Notes: generated by a model from the sequence alone, not told the origin. Numbered from the stretch's first letter, positions 36,719-45,946 are shown. The stretch: 64,000 nucleotides of DNA from Saprospiraceae bacterium (GCA_026129545.1 JAHCHX010000001.1:2851501-2915500); one strand, 5' to 3'. A program made the numbers and translations.

Positions 36719-36810
36719 TTGTGCTAACGGTTGGATGTGCGCAGTGCCGCCGTGCGTGGGCTTTGCGGGTGGGCTTTCGGCGGCATTGGCGCACATCCGT
36801 TGTTATCCCA
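36719..36810 (-). repeat. attC-like site 6 (long form)
   Basis: The left core TGTGCTAAC exactly complements GTTAGCACA at 34053. The right core GTTATCCCA complements TGGGATAAC at 42129. The stem GGATGTGCGC/GCGCACATCC encloses TGCCGCC/GGCGGCA with an extended terminal loop. Confidence 0.82.
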
Positions 36811-37878
36811 TTTTTTATATTTCGTTGATGGTGAGGCTTTTATCAATCCTTCTTCGCTCCCGGGGCGTTCTTGTTGCTGTACTTTTCCTTCTCCGTTTTG
36901 AGCGATGTGAGCCACTCGACGTACATCTGTTCGGGCATCTGTCGGTAGCCGAGTTTGTAGAGTTGCATATAAAGGCTGTTCATTTCGTCCCATTTTGCTT
37001 TTCCTTCTGGCATTGCGGTTACGTCTTTTAGGTAAGCGTATTTCATTTCCTTCTGCATGGCTTGCAGTTGTTTCAGGCGGGTTTCTGCTTTCAGAAGGAT
37101 GGCGTTCACATAATCGGGGAAGTGTTTCAGGGCGAGGTCGCAGCATTCAATTACAAAGTTGCCGTCGTTGTCAGGGTATTTGTGGTTGTACCCTTGCGCC
37201 AAATCAAGTACACAAAGGGCGATGTTTTCCTTCTCGCTCAACGTGTCAAGGTAGATGCCGTTTTGGACGGATTGTAGCGAGATGTAGCCCGAAGCCATGA
37301 GCCATGCATCTATGGGGAAGGTTGCACTGGTGAGTTCGGTGTTGTACCAGCCGCCTTTTTGCGCTCTATGCTTGATATAAATATGATTTGGAGCGAGTGC
37401 AAGATGACACGGTATATTCAGTTTACTACAAATCATCTTGTAAAAAAATGGCATCGAATGACAATTGCCTTCGTGGGTTGCCAATAGTTTTGTTACGAAC
37501 ATTTTTGACCAACTGCCACTCCCAAAAATATCATCAAAGTCGTAATAAAATGGCATCAGAGTATCTATCCGTTGGCTATCAATCTTTACTGCTATCGTAT
37601 CGGTCATCAGAGTAAATACGGAATAATACATTTGTATTCTCGCCTTGTCTGGTTTATCATATAAAATCGAACTGTTTAGGTAGATTTGATTTGCAATTTG
37701 TGCGTATGCATCAATTTGTCTTTCAAATTTATCAAAAGAGAGTACATTTTCATAATAGGCATTTTCAACAAGAAATAGGCTTTGTTGCACGGCTCGGCCT
37801 CTTGGAGTTTCGATTTTAAAAGGTTGAGCCGGTTGTCGTATCTTTGAGTTTGCGAAAAAAAAATCTCCAACGCGGCTC

Positions 37879-39019
37879 ATGGCAAAGTTAGATAAATTGG
37901 CTCAAACCAACAAACCAAAAGATAAATATAAGGTTAAAAACTGGTCTGAGTATAATGCCGGATTGGTAAAACGCGGTAGTCTGACGCTGTGGTTTACGGA
38001 TGAGGTGATCGCTTCATGGTATCACAGTGGCCCTAAACAGAGTGGCGGCCAATATGCCTACTCGGAGTCTTGTATTCGTTCCTTGCTATCCCTCAAGGTA
38101 GTATTGAATTTGCCATTTCGCCAGTTGGAGGGGTTTGCCAGTTCGATCATCAAATGGATGGGATTGGATTTGGATGTGCCTTGTTACACTCAGTTATGCC
38201 GTCGTCAAAAAGGCCTGGAGTTATCACTTGGGGTTAGTACTGGCCTTAAGCATAAGGAGGGGTTACACATCGTAATTGACAGTAGTGGACTGAAAATATT
38301 CGGCGAAGCCGAGTGGAAAGTGCGTAAACACGGGTATGGTAAGCGGCGAACGTGGCGAAAGATACACCTTGCATTAGATGAATCAAGTGGTGAAATAGTA
38401 AGCATGACACTTACGGGGCGCGACGAAGATGATGCCTCACAATTACTACCATTGCTTGACCAAATAGAAGCACAAGGTATTAAAGTGGGTAAAGTAGGTA
38501 CCGACGGGGCATATGATACCGCTGAATGTTGGGAACTACTTGAAGCCCTGGAAGTGGAGGCCATTATACCACCCAGAGAGAATGCTGTATATTGGATAAA
38601 TGACGAAGGTGAGTTAATTGACCATGCACGAAACAGGATATTAGAACAGATCGATCAGGGAGGGATGGAAGAGAATCGAAAGGGTTGGAAAGTTCAATCA
38701 GGATACCATCGAAGAAGGGCTTTGTTGCATGAACATTTTTTCTTTGGAAAATAGACGATTTTAATTCTGAAAATTTTTTAGCAAGCCGTTATTATGAAAT
38801 TTATTTGGAAAAAATCAATCTGGCCAAATTTTATTTATTCATGCAACAAAGCCTCGAAGAAGCATCAGTGAGAATGGTTTTTTTAGATGGAAAATGATTT
38901 TAGGAGAAAAAATGTATGCACGAAATGAGGAACATCAACAGACGGAGGCCGCTATTAAGTGTGCCGTCCTCAATAAATTCATACAAGTGGCCAGACCAAA
39001 ATCGGTTAAGGTCGCCTGA
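37879..39019 (+). pseudogene. IS903-like DDE transposase, MITE-interrupted
   Basis: This transposase of the IS5 family has NWSEYNAGLVKRGSLTLWF at the N-terminus, VIDSSGLKIFGE (first Asp), KVGTDGAYDT (second Asp), and RRTWRKIHLALDE between them. At codon SGYHRRS the 136-bp MITE interrupts the frame, which otherwise ends at 38754. Removing the MITE and one TCGAAGAAG copy restores ENGFFRWKMILGEKMYAR (with the catalytic Glu region), AAIKCAVLNKF and a stop at 39017. The element is therefore immobile unless a transposase is supplied from elsewhere. Confidence 0.88.
38718..38853. mobile_element. 136-bp MITE with IS903-type ends
   Basis: Ends GGCTTTGTTGCATGAA and TTCATGCAACAAAGCC, flanked by a perfect 9-bp target duplication TCGAAGAAG (38709-38717 and 38854-38862). 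It has no coding capacity and shares the ends and target length of the element it has landed in. Confidence 0.9.
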
Positions 39020-39201
39020 ACCAAGCGCCGGGAAGGGGAAATCTATGCTAACCCGGAGTCATGCAACAAAGCCCAAGAAATACGGCAGATGTAAAATCTG
39101 CTTTACTTCTGCCTTCTAACATATCATCCAGTTTTTGTCTGGCTTGCATATAGTGATTTCCTTGCGCCAGCGAGAAAGTAGACGAGAGCAATAATACTGC
39201 C

Positions 39202-39717
39202 TTAATGAGAAACTGTACTTGCATAAAAAGAATTTAATAGTTTAGGCAGTTCTTTATCAAGCAATTTCTGTTCCCCAGAAACTGTTAGTTCTAAGCAAAT
39301 CGTTTTAGAGCCAACACTAACCTGCTTTATAATTATCGCAAGGTAATTGGAAGTATTTGAATTGTCAATAAATTTGATTAAGTAAGTGCCTCCTCTTATT
39401 TCTTTATCAAGAATACCCCCTGCTTCTTTGTACATCTTCAAGGAATGGTCTAAATTATTTTGCGTTAGGCTAAGACTGAAATCGACTTTATGCCTTTTCT
39501 TTCGAGATGTGAAATTGTAAACCAAAAATTCAGGTGCTTCACTTCGTTTAATGGTTTGAGGGGTAATTTTGACCTTATATGGCAAGTCAATTTCGAACCG
39601 TACCTTTTCGCTGAACTCTCTTTCAAAGAAAGGGTCAATAGTTGCCTTGCTCTGAGCCAAGACATAATGAGATGACACATAGCAAAAAACGATGAGTATA
39701 ATTATTTTTTTTGTCAT
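39202..39717 (-). CDS. Exported small protein, candidate immunity protein of module 1
   Basis: A 171-residue protein with a signal peptide (MTKKIIILIVFCYVSSHYVLAQ). The mature part (FEIDLPYKVKITPQTIKR, FNFTSRKKRHKVDFSLSL-like strands, FIDNSNTSNYLAIIIKQV) gives no family I recognise. It follows the mini-RHS gene by 3 nt and overlaps the start of transglutaminase-like B by 23 nt. In the sister modules the same position is taken by unrelated exported proteins, which is what variable immunity genes look like. That role is inferred from position only. Confidence 0.65.
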   Translation of the reverse strand: MTKKIIILIVFCYVSSHYVLAQSKATIDPFFEREFSEKVRFEIDLPYKVKITPQTIKRSEAPEFLVYNFTSRKKRHKVDFSLSLTQNNLDHSLKMYKEAGGILDKEIRGGTYLIKFIDNSNTSNYLAIIIKQVSVGSKTICLELTVSGEQKLLDKELPKLLNSFYASTVSH

Positions 39718-39720
39718 GTT

Positions 39721-40716
39721 TTATTCTTTTTCTTTACGTTGTTTAACTGTTGTTTTATTGTAGTATCCGTCCTGTGTAACTGTAACAATTACTCTTGTTC
39801 CTCCGACCTCAAAAACAGTAGGTCTGATTTCAAGTTGCGGGTTACTTACGTTTCTTAAATCCTCCCCTCTCGTACTACCACTTACTCTGTTTTCGGCTTG
39901 AATTGCTTTCCCATGAGCACTCGGAAAATCACTATTCCCATTTATCTGCTTGTCATGTTGTTCGGTAATTTCATGCGCAAGTTTACTTTGAGCCGAAACT
40001 GCATTAGGCACCCCTGACGTATTCGTAACATTCTCAAACGCTGCTAAATCTTTCATGTCAATCGCTTGGTCTTCAAACGAACCAACTACCACATTATCGT
40101 CACCATTTAACACGTTGATTTCGACTTTGCCTTCGGCTGATACCGATTGGTTGAGTACATCATAAAACCCTTTCACTTGGTCAGATGCCCCTGAAAAGTC
40201 CTTGCCTTCAACTGCTGTCAAGGATACTTTACCTTTCTTGTCAATCGAAGCGGTGTAGTAACCACCTAAACCTTCGTTCAATTGTCTTTGCAAATTCGCC
40301 TTGTCTTCACTTTTCGTATCTTTGTTTTTGAAGGCAAAAATCAAGTCCATGCCGTCAGGGTCAATGAAAATCAATGGATTGTCAGCCACAAAGTTATACG
40401 GCGACCAATTAGGGTACTTCGCCGCCAACGGGTCGGGCGACAGCCACCTGCTCACCACCTCAGCCTTCAAATTGTACTCGCCGTAAAGCGTATCATCCTC
40501 AATGACGGTGACGACCTCGCCCGTCACCCGGTTGAACATCACCGAGCCAAAACGGAAAGTCGTGTCGTTCGGGAAACTCTCCTGATATTTCCCGTTGCTC
40601 AAAGTCAAGACCTTGACCTTGATGCCCAGTTCTTCAAAGGGCTGTATTGGCTCGTGCTGAGCGAAAAGGCTTGCTGTGAAAAGCAAAGCGAATGCGGATG
40701 TCAATAACTTTTGCAT
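39721..40716 (-). CDS. Mini-RHS protein with HExxH-like C-terminus (toxin-like), module 1
   Basis: A 331-residue exported protein (signal MQKLLTSAFALLFTASLFAQ). Residues 90-125 (SRWLSPDPLAAKYPNWSPYN and then NPLIFIDPDGMD) form the RHS-repeat-associated core end that precedes toxin domains, here without any RHS shell. Residues 1-125 are almost identical to the protein at 55222, while residues 126-331 are unrelated in sequence. The variable part has LAHEITEQHDKQ (HExxxxH) and HGKAIQAENRV, suggesting a zinc peptidase-like fold. It is probably periplasmic. The toxin role is inferred from the RHS motif and the conserved-head, variable-tail pattern. Confidence 0.75.
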   Translation of the reverse strand: MQKLLTSAFALLFTASLFAQHEPIQPFEELGIKVKVLTLSNGKYQESFPNDTTFRFGSVMFNRVTGEVVTVIEDDTLYGEYNLKAEVVSRWLSPDPLAAKYPNWSPYNFVADNPLIFIDPDGMDLIFAFKNKDTKSEDKANLQRQLNEGLGGYYTASIDKKGKVSLTAVEGKDFSGASDQVKGFYDVLNQSVSAEGKVEINVLNGDDNVVVGSFEDQAIDMKDLAAFENVTNTSGVPNAVSAQSKLAHEITEQHDKQINGNSDFPSAHGKAIQAENRVSGSTRGEDLRNVSNPQLEIRPTVFEVGGTRVIVTVTQDGYYNKTTVKQRKEKE

Positions 40717-40735
40717 ATTCTATGGATTTTTAATG

Positions 40736-42061
40736 TTAAGGTCTTATGATTTCTTTTGGTTGCCCGCCCTTCTCCGTCTCGAAGTACTTCAACCACCGCT
40801 CGTAAGCGTCCTGTGGCATTTCCTCGAAGCCAATCCCGTCAATCTGCCCGTAAACCTCGTGCATTTTCAGGAACAGTTCGTAGGCTTTCGGAAATTCGGG
40901 GAGCCGCTCGACGGGCGGTCTGCCCAACTGGTCAATGACGTAAAAGAACAGATAAGTCTGGTAGTCCGATTTCAGTTGCAGGGCATACACGTTGTTCGGG
41001 CTGTACTCCAACGACTTTTCGAGGCAGTTTAGCACGAAACTGTCAAAACCGTACTTGATGGCGTAGCCTTTTGCCATGTCCGCAAGGCAGGCGGCAATCA
41101 CTTCACACTTTCCCATGGTATCCATGTAGATACCGCTCCGCAACGCCTCCGCCTTGATGTAGCCCGAACTCTGCACCCAAACGTCTGTTGTGTAATGCCC
41201 ATTGGTTGCCTCGTAGTTCAAAATATTGCCCTTGCCGTCGTCCACCTTGATGTAACTGTGCGAGGGCGAATAAGATAGCCACGCTTCAACCCCAATTTCC
41301 TCCGCCAAAATCAGGTACAAGAGCGGCATCGAATGGCATTGCCCCTTGCCGCTGCCCATGAGTTTCGTCACAAACTGCTTCGACCAGTCCTGTTTGCCCC
41401 AAGGGTCTTCAAAATCGTAGCCGTAGGGTTTGTGCGTTAGGGTCACCTTTCCTTTTTCGTCCTTTAACTGTGCTGTATCTGCCAAGAATTGGCGCAATCC
41501 CCATTTCTTGGCGGTCGGCTTATTGAAGTCGTAGCCGTTCTGCTCGATGTATGTTTTGATGATGTCGGCACTGCTCGAAATGTCCGCCGAAAACCAGTCG
41601 TAGGTCATACGGTTGTCGAAGTAGGCGTTCTCGGTCAGGAAAACCGCACGTTTCAGGTTGCAAGGCTTTTCGCCTTTCAGCATTTGGTTTATTTCATCGA
41701 ATGCTTGGCGGTAAAATTCTGTCCCTGCAACTTGGGTTTGGTCGGGGAATTCGTATTTCACCTCTCTTGGGTTCATGTCCCGCTCGATTTCCGCTAAAAA
41801 TTGCTGCTGTTGCAATCTTCTCTGCTCGTGCTGCTGCACCTCTTGCATCATCATTTCGTTGTTCCTTTGAACTTGGGCGTTCGGTGTAAATGGGTTTACT
41901 GTTCCGGGCATCTGTTGCTGCGGAAAACCTACAATCACTTGCGGCGCAAGCGTGGCGGGCTGCGGCGGTTGCGGGATGGGTATTCCCGGGGTGGGCGGCA
42001 TCTGCCCGATTGCCTTCAACGAGGCGCAAATCATTATCGCTGTGAGTGTTTTATATTTCAT
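40736..42061 (-). CDS. Transglutaminase-like protein A, module 1
   Basis: A 441-residue exported protein (signal MKYKTLTAIMICASLKAIGQ) with a Pro/Gln-rich stretch (about 20-100). The papain/transglutaminase-like core has the Cys in GQCHSMPLLYLILAEE, the His in SPSHSYIKVDD and an acidic residue in NYEATNGHY. TPR-like helices follow (KGYAIKYGFDSF, CLEKSLEYSPNNVYALQL). The order resembles SirB1/Transglut_core2 proteins. It is nearly identical to the gene at 56241. It is the first gene of the cassette, 19 nt ahead of the mini-RHS gene, under an A/T-rich leader. It may process or cross-link the toxin-like partner, which is a guess. Confidence 0.8.
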   Translation of the reverse strand: MKYKTLTAIMICASLKAIGQMPPTPGIPIPQPPQPATLAPQVIVGFPQQQMPGTVNPFTPNAQVQRNNEMMMQEVQQHEQRRLQQQQFLAEIERDMNPREVKYEFPDQTQVAGTEFYRQAFDEINQMLKGEKPCNLKRAVFLTENAYFDNRMTYDWFSADISSSADIIKTYIEQNGYDFNKPTAKKWGLRQFLADTAQLKDEKGKVTLTHKPYGYDFEDPWGKQDWSKQFVTKLMGSGKGQCHSMPLLYLILAEEIGVEAWLSYSPSHSYIKVDDGKGNILNYEATNGHYTTDVWVQSSGYIKAEALRSGIYMDTMGKCEVIAACLADMAKGYAIKYGFDSFVLNCLEKSLEYSPNNVYALQLKSDYQTYLFFYVIDQLGRPPVERLPEFPKAYELFLKMHEVYGQIDGIGFEEMPQDAYERWLKYFETEKGGQPKEIIRP

Positions 42062-42128
42062 TCTTCATCTTTTTTATTTCATTGTCAAGTGTTTTTATAT
42101 TATATTTTTATTGTTTTATTTTTTAATT

Positions 42129-42219
42129 TGGGATAACGGTTGGATGTACGCTGTGCCGCCGTGCGTTGGGCTTGCGGGTGGGGCTTCGGCGGCATAGGCG
42201 TACATCCTTTGTTGGGCGA
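42129..42219 (-). repeat. attC-like site 7 (long form)
   Basis: The left core TGGGATAAC complements GTTATCCCA at 36802. The right core GTTGGGCGA complements TCGCCCAAC at 45652 and is the one core here that fits GTTRRRY. The stem is GGATGTACGC with GCGTACATCC-like arms. Confidence 0.82.
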
Positions 42220-42220
42220 T

Positions 42221-42595
42221 TTATTTACTACGTTTTAGGTAACAATCATTCGTAACACCATGTGTGTTTATTATTTTCAATTTTTTTTCTTTAATTAAAT
42301 ACATATCTTTGAGGGGTTGGTCTGTGTTTTTTATAACTGGTCTTAGGCTTTCACGCCTCTCTTCAAATTTACTTGATGTGAGGAAGAGGGTATCTTTTAT
42401 TACTTTCCATTTTCCTATAACTAATTCGTCATTATAGGCTAAAAAATATTGAAATGTACTGTCTTTATTTATTTGCAGTTTTACTGCGGTTAAATCATTA
42501 ATCCTGCATGTACTGATATACATACCTGATGTCAACCTATTGCCTACACATCCAAAAAATGAAAGTATAGAAAGCATTGTGATTATTTTCTTCAT
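42221..42595 (-). CDS. Small lipoprotein, candidate immunity protein of module 2
   Basis: A 124-residue lipoprotein (lipobox SILSFFGC). It has a lipocalin-like strand pattern (SGMYISTCRINDLTAVKLQI, STFQYFLAYNDELVIGKWKV) similar to small DUF4488/lipocalin-type lipoproteins, but no firm family. It follows the mini-RHS gene with a 4-nt overlap and ends 2 nt from site 7. Its place matches the variable exported gene in modules 1 and 3. Confidence 0.65.
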   Translation of the reverse strand: MKKIITMLSILSFFGCVGNRLTSGMYISTCRINDLTAVKLQINKDSTFQYFLAYNDELVIGKWKVIKDTLFLTSSKFEERRESLRPVIKNTDQPLKDMYLIKEKKLKIINTHGVTNDCYLKRSK

Positions 42596-43057
42596 GGCTT
42601 CTTCTTGTAGTAAGTTACACCATTTACACGAAAAGCGTGTCCTGTTACATTTGAAAATCGTTGGAGATGTTTTGAGGGGTCAGATGCGGCAAGTGCTGCG
42701 CTTATTTCAGAGATATTTGTATAATTGTAAGGTCCTTCTGCTACGTTTTTGTAGTCGGAAGGAAGACTTCCGGTGGTGCTGTACCTGTCGCCACCAAAAA
42801 TTGCACCTCTCGCATACCCTTCTAGTTCGTCCTGTTTATCGTATAGTAGATTTTTATGTGCTACTCCTGAAATTTCAGGACCAATACTATAACTTCCTGT
42901 TTCAAATTGATAAGCATGTTTCAGTTCATGTGAAAACAATCCCATGCTTGATTTGGGCATAGTTATTACAAAGTTGCCTGTTGAAAAATCAAAACCTGCT
43001 CCTGCTCTGTCAGTTCCACTATCACTAAACCCGCTTCCCATTTGTACATCATAAATC

Positions 43058-43823
43058 GGTAGTGGAAATATTTAACTGATGACATTTAAGTTGTAGTGGT
43101 ATGCGAATAGTTTGAAGTGCAGATTGAGCATATACTCCTTTTTGGAGAAGGAGAGGGTTTTTCGGACGAATCGGCTGATACGCTGGCGCAAGGTGTTGTT
43201 CAGCCTTTCAACATGGTTTGTCAGACCGGTCTCCTTGCCGACCATGTAGTGTGTTTCGTTGGGCAAGCATTGGTACGCCGTCCAAAAATCGCTGAAACTC
43301 AAGCATTTTTGGTACTCGTAGGGTAGTTTTCGCCAAAGGCGCTTGCAGGAGTCCATCGAGCCATCGCCAATGAAAAAGGAAAGTATCTGCCTAGTTCTAC
43401 AGCACTGGACAATCCAGACCCGTACTTGATTGATTTTCACGGCGATGTAAGTGAACATTTCGTCCGCCTCTAACTGGTCGTCGGCTTGTCCTTCCTCAAT
43501 GGTGGTTTTGAATGGGGGGAGTTGCCGGGCTTTTTTTTTAACCAATTGAGTACCGTCCGATGCGAGACATTCAACAAGCGCCCCGTGCCTCGAAGGCTTT
43601 GCCGCTCTTGGTAGGCACGCTCCACCAGTTCGGGGTCCATGTTCCTGCTGGGTTGCTTGCTGTCCAATACCCGGCAGCAACCACAATCTTTGCACTTGTA
43701 GGTTTGGGTGCCGGAGCGGTTTTTCCCGTTTTTGACGATGTTGCTGCTTTCACAGCGGTGGCAACGACGAACTTCCGTTATCATGGCGCAAAATTACATT
43801 GTCAGTTAAATATTTCCACTACC
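43058..43823 (-). mobile_element. IS1-family insertion sequence
   Basis: 766 bp, matching the typical IS1 length. Perfect terminal repeats begin GGTAGTGGAAATATTTAACT. A perfect 9-bp target duplication TCATAAATC lies at 43049-43057 and 43824-43832. The element is recent and appears intact. Confidence 0.95.
43072..43784 (-). CDS. IS1 transposase (InsA/InsB' with programmed frameshift)
   Basis: The upstream frame (43784-43470, 104 residues) is InsA: a zinc-ribbon (RCHRCESSNIVKNG, YKCKDCGCC) and an HTH (LLNVSHRTVLNWL). The downstream frame (to 43072) carries the DDE domain: LEADEMFTYI, FIGDGSMDS and HVERLNNTLRQR. The frames meet at a run of nine A on the minus strand (43531-43539) right after NWLKKK, the usual place for IS1 -1 frameshifting, giving QLVKKKARQLPPF. 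All catalytic residues are present, so the element is probably active. Confidence 0.92.
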
Positions 43824-44511
43824 TCATAAATCTGGCTTGATGCAGCAAGGGTAGCAACTTCACCTCTAATTACATCAAGTTCGGCATTTGCACCTTGCAG
43901 GTTGCCAATTTGTCTATTTAGTTTATTCATTTGTTTTTCAGACAATCCTCCTGCATCAAGTTTTCCTTGCAATTTGGCGATTTTCGCACTATTTTTATCA
44001 TATCTGCTGTTAACATCGCTCATGTACCTATCAACCCACTTCTGGGCAGCATCAGTAAACTCTCTACCGTCGGGGTCAATATTCCTAATTGGATTATTAC
44101 CCGCATAATGATATGGCGAGTAACTTGAAAATTTATGAGCCGAAGGGTCAACCGATAAAAATTTAGCCAATTCTTCCGGCTCCAAGAGAGTTGAATGCAG
44201 AAGATTGCCCGTTTTATTATAAAAGCGAACAATGCCTGTACTCAATTCAAAAATAATGCTTCCAATATCTGAATTAACATCAGAATTTGAAACCTTTAAG
44301 TAACTGATGCCTTTCCGCTCGGCTTCTGTCAATAACACTACGCTACTGTCACCAAACATGGCATACGGGCTTAAATTCTTCCGCTCGGTGTACCGAAACT
44401 TTGCGTTTGGGTCGCCATAGTCCAAGGCGGTTTCTTCCGGTCGCTGGTTGAAGTAAAACCAAGCGGCTGCACAAACGGCAGCAAAAAGGGTGGTGAGTAA
44501 TAGTTTCTTTT

Positions 44512-45599
44512 TCATCTCGTCGAAGTTAAGGAGTTATTGGATAATTGTTTCGATTTTTCCTGTTCCATTGATTTGAGCCATTGCTCGTACTTGTCGGGCG
44601 GCATCTCACGGTAGCCAAGACTTTCAATCAGGGTTTCGTTCCGCTTGAACTCCTCGTGCCACGCAATCATTTCGGGCGTTGGCTTTGTGCCTTTGAACGT
44701 TTTCACCCTTTTCATCCCGACCGACCGCATTACGTTGTGTTTCTGCATCAACGTGTGGATGCTCTTGGGAAAGTATTCCAGCGTCTTGTCGCAGCACAAA
44801 AGCCCAAACTCGTCGTAATCGTACTTCTTTTGATAGCCGATGGCAAGTTCCGTCAGGCAGTAAGCGACCGACTTTTTCAAGTCCAAAGCCTCCATGTAAA
44901 TCCCGTTTTGTATCGCCTCCGCCGACATCCCGCTTGAAGAAATCATCCAAGCATCCGATGAAAAATGCCCGTTCGTCAGTTCTACGTTCACCCATTTCCC
45001 TTGTTCGTCAAGGTGCTTGATGTAAATGTGGTTCGGGGCAATTCCAAAAACGCCTCCGTTTTCATTTCCTCTGCCAATATCTTATAGTAGTAGAGCAGGG
45101 AACGGCAGTTGCCTTTGTGCGTTTCCATGAGTTTCGACACGAAAGTTTGCCGCCAATCTTTTTTGCCCGTGAAATCGTTGAAATCGTAGGTGTAAGGTAA
45201 ATTCCCGTTCAACTTGCTCGGTCGGGTGAAAAACTCGTACAAAGCGAAGTTGCCCGCCGTTTTGTACTGCCCAACGCCTTTTTCTTCGATGAAGGTTTTC
45301 AAAGCCTGCGCTGTTGCCGCAATGTCTCAGCAATACTTGTCATAGTCCAATTTTCCTTCCGAGTACGACCACTCTGTGAGAAAAACCGCCCGTTTGAAGT
45401 CCAATGGCAATTTCCCTTCGAGCATGTGGGCGATTTCGTTGTAGGCTTTGTTGAAATATTCGTCTTGGGTCACAAGGGTATCTTTAAAAACCACTTGCGG
45501 CGTGGTTTTTACTTCCTCGACTTGTGCGACAGGCTTATCTTTCTCGTTCTGGCAGCCGAGTAAAACGAACAAAAGTAATATTGGCAGTTGCCTTTTCAT
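44512..45599 (-). pseudogene. Transglutaminase-like protein A, module 2 (stop and frameshift)
   Basis: The gene starts as a lipoprotein (MKRQLPILLLFVLLGC). It has an in-frame TGA at 45327-45329 after LDYDKYC, then continues in the same frame (TFIEEKGVGQYKTAG, HKGNCRSLLYYYKILAEE). One base is lost near 45045. The sequence then runs on as IAPNHIYIKHLDEQGKW, NVELTNGHFSSDAW, TPR-like helices and the end KSMEQEKSKQLSNN. Alignment by eye to protein A of modules 1 and 3 shows the same core with Cys, His and Glu retained, so inactivation looks recent. Its 3' end overlaps the mini-RHS gene by 4 nt. Confidence 0.8.
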
Positions 45600-45651
45600 A
45601 TTTTATTCTTTATTTTTTATCTTCATTTTTATTTTATTTTTTCTTCTTGTT

Positions 45652-45724
45652 TCGCCCAACGGTGGCATGGACGACGTGGCGGCGGTTTATCCGGCGGCAT
45701 GTCCGGCCATGCATAGTTAGTGGC
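45652..45724 (-). repeat. attC-like site 8a (101-bp unit)
   Basis: The left core TCGCCCAAC complements GTTGGGCGA at 42211. The common hairpin follows, and the right core GTTAGTGGC starts the gene-less 101-bp cassette. Confidence 0.82.
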
Positions 45725-45754
45725 ATTCCCTTTTAGGCCTTCCGGTGTCGTTGC

Positions 45755-45825
45755 CGCTAACGGGGGCATGGACGACGTGGCGGCGGTTTATCCGGCGGCA
45801 TGTCCGGCCATGCATAGTTAGTGGC
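45755..45825 (-). repeat. attC-like site 8b (tandem 101-bp unit)
   Basis: A second copy of the common hairpin exactly 101 bp after site 8a, bounded by CGCTAAC and GTTAGTGGC. Confidence 0.82.
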
Positions 45826-45855
45826 ATTCCCTTTTAGGCCTTCCGGTGTCGTTGC

Positions 45856-45944
45856 CGCTAACGTGAGCATGGACGCTGTGCCGCCGTGCGTTGGCTTTGA
45901 GAATTGGCTTTCGGCGGCATAGGCGACCATGCATTGTTCTCACC
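45856..45944 (-). repeat. attC-like site 8c (long form)
   Basis: The left core CGCTAAC closes the second gene-less unit. The right core GTTCTCACC complements GGTGAGAAC at 47906. The outer stem GCATGG/CCATGC encloses GTGCCGCCG and CGGCGGCAT. Confidence 0.8.
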
Positions 45945-45946
45945 TT

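Larger units (their letters stand above)
37778..39073 (+). mobile_element. IS5-family (IS903-like) insertion sequence
   Basis: The element is 1296 bp including a 136-bp MITE plus its 9-bp target copy (1151 bp without). Its ends begin GGCTTTGTTGCA and finish TGCAACAAAGCC, as in the IS903 subgroup. A perfect 9-bp target duplication CAAGAAATA flanks it at 37769-37777 and 39074-39082. It disrupts transglutaminase-like gene B. Confidence 0.92.
36843..39224 (-). pseudogene. Transglutaminase-like protein B, interrupted by an IS903-like element
   Basis: The gene starts at 39224 with MQVQFLIKAVLLLSS, a signal peptide, and reads into SAVFL where the element (37778-39073) is inserted. It resumes at 37777 in frame with VENAYYENVLSFD when one 9-nt target copy is removed. 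The transglutaminase-like core has the Cys in GNCHSMPFFYK, the His in APNHIYIKH and an acidic residue in YNTELTS. TPR-like helices follow (LDLAQGYNHKYPDN, LALKHFPDYVNAILL). The C-terminal two thirds is nearly identical to the gene at 53560. Its start overlaps the preceding gene by 23 nt, exactly as in that paralogous module. Confidence 0.82.
42592..44515 (-). pseudogene. Mini-RHS protein with HExxH C-terminus, module 2, interrupted by IS1
   Basis: The head (44515 to 43824) has a signal anchor (MKKKLLLTTLFAAVCAAAWF) and the RHS core SVDPSAHKFSSYSPYHYAGN then NPIRNIDPDGRE. The tail (43048 to 42592) has LFSHELKHAYQF (zinc site) and DKQDELEGYARGAIF (candidate third ligand). Deleting IS1 and one copy of the 9-nt duplication gives the continuous frame SSQIYDVQMGSGFSDSG, so the gene was intact until insertion. 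The head differs from the other two mini-RHS proteins. Inactivating a toxin would be tolerated while its candidate immunity gene stays intact. Confidence 0.85.

Noticed and set aside
39721..40716. Truncated remnant of a full-length RHS gene
   Set aside because: The gene has its own signal peptide, and the short form with the same head occurs twice intact in the same operon position, so it is a stable small protein.
45327..45329. TGA in transglutaminase-like A read as selenocysteine
   Set aside because: A second lesion (frameshift near 45045) exists in the same gene, the homologues have Ser at this position, and no SECIS-like hairpin was noticed.
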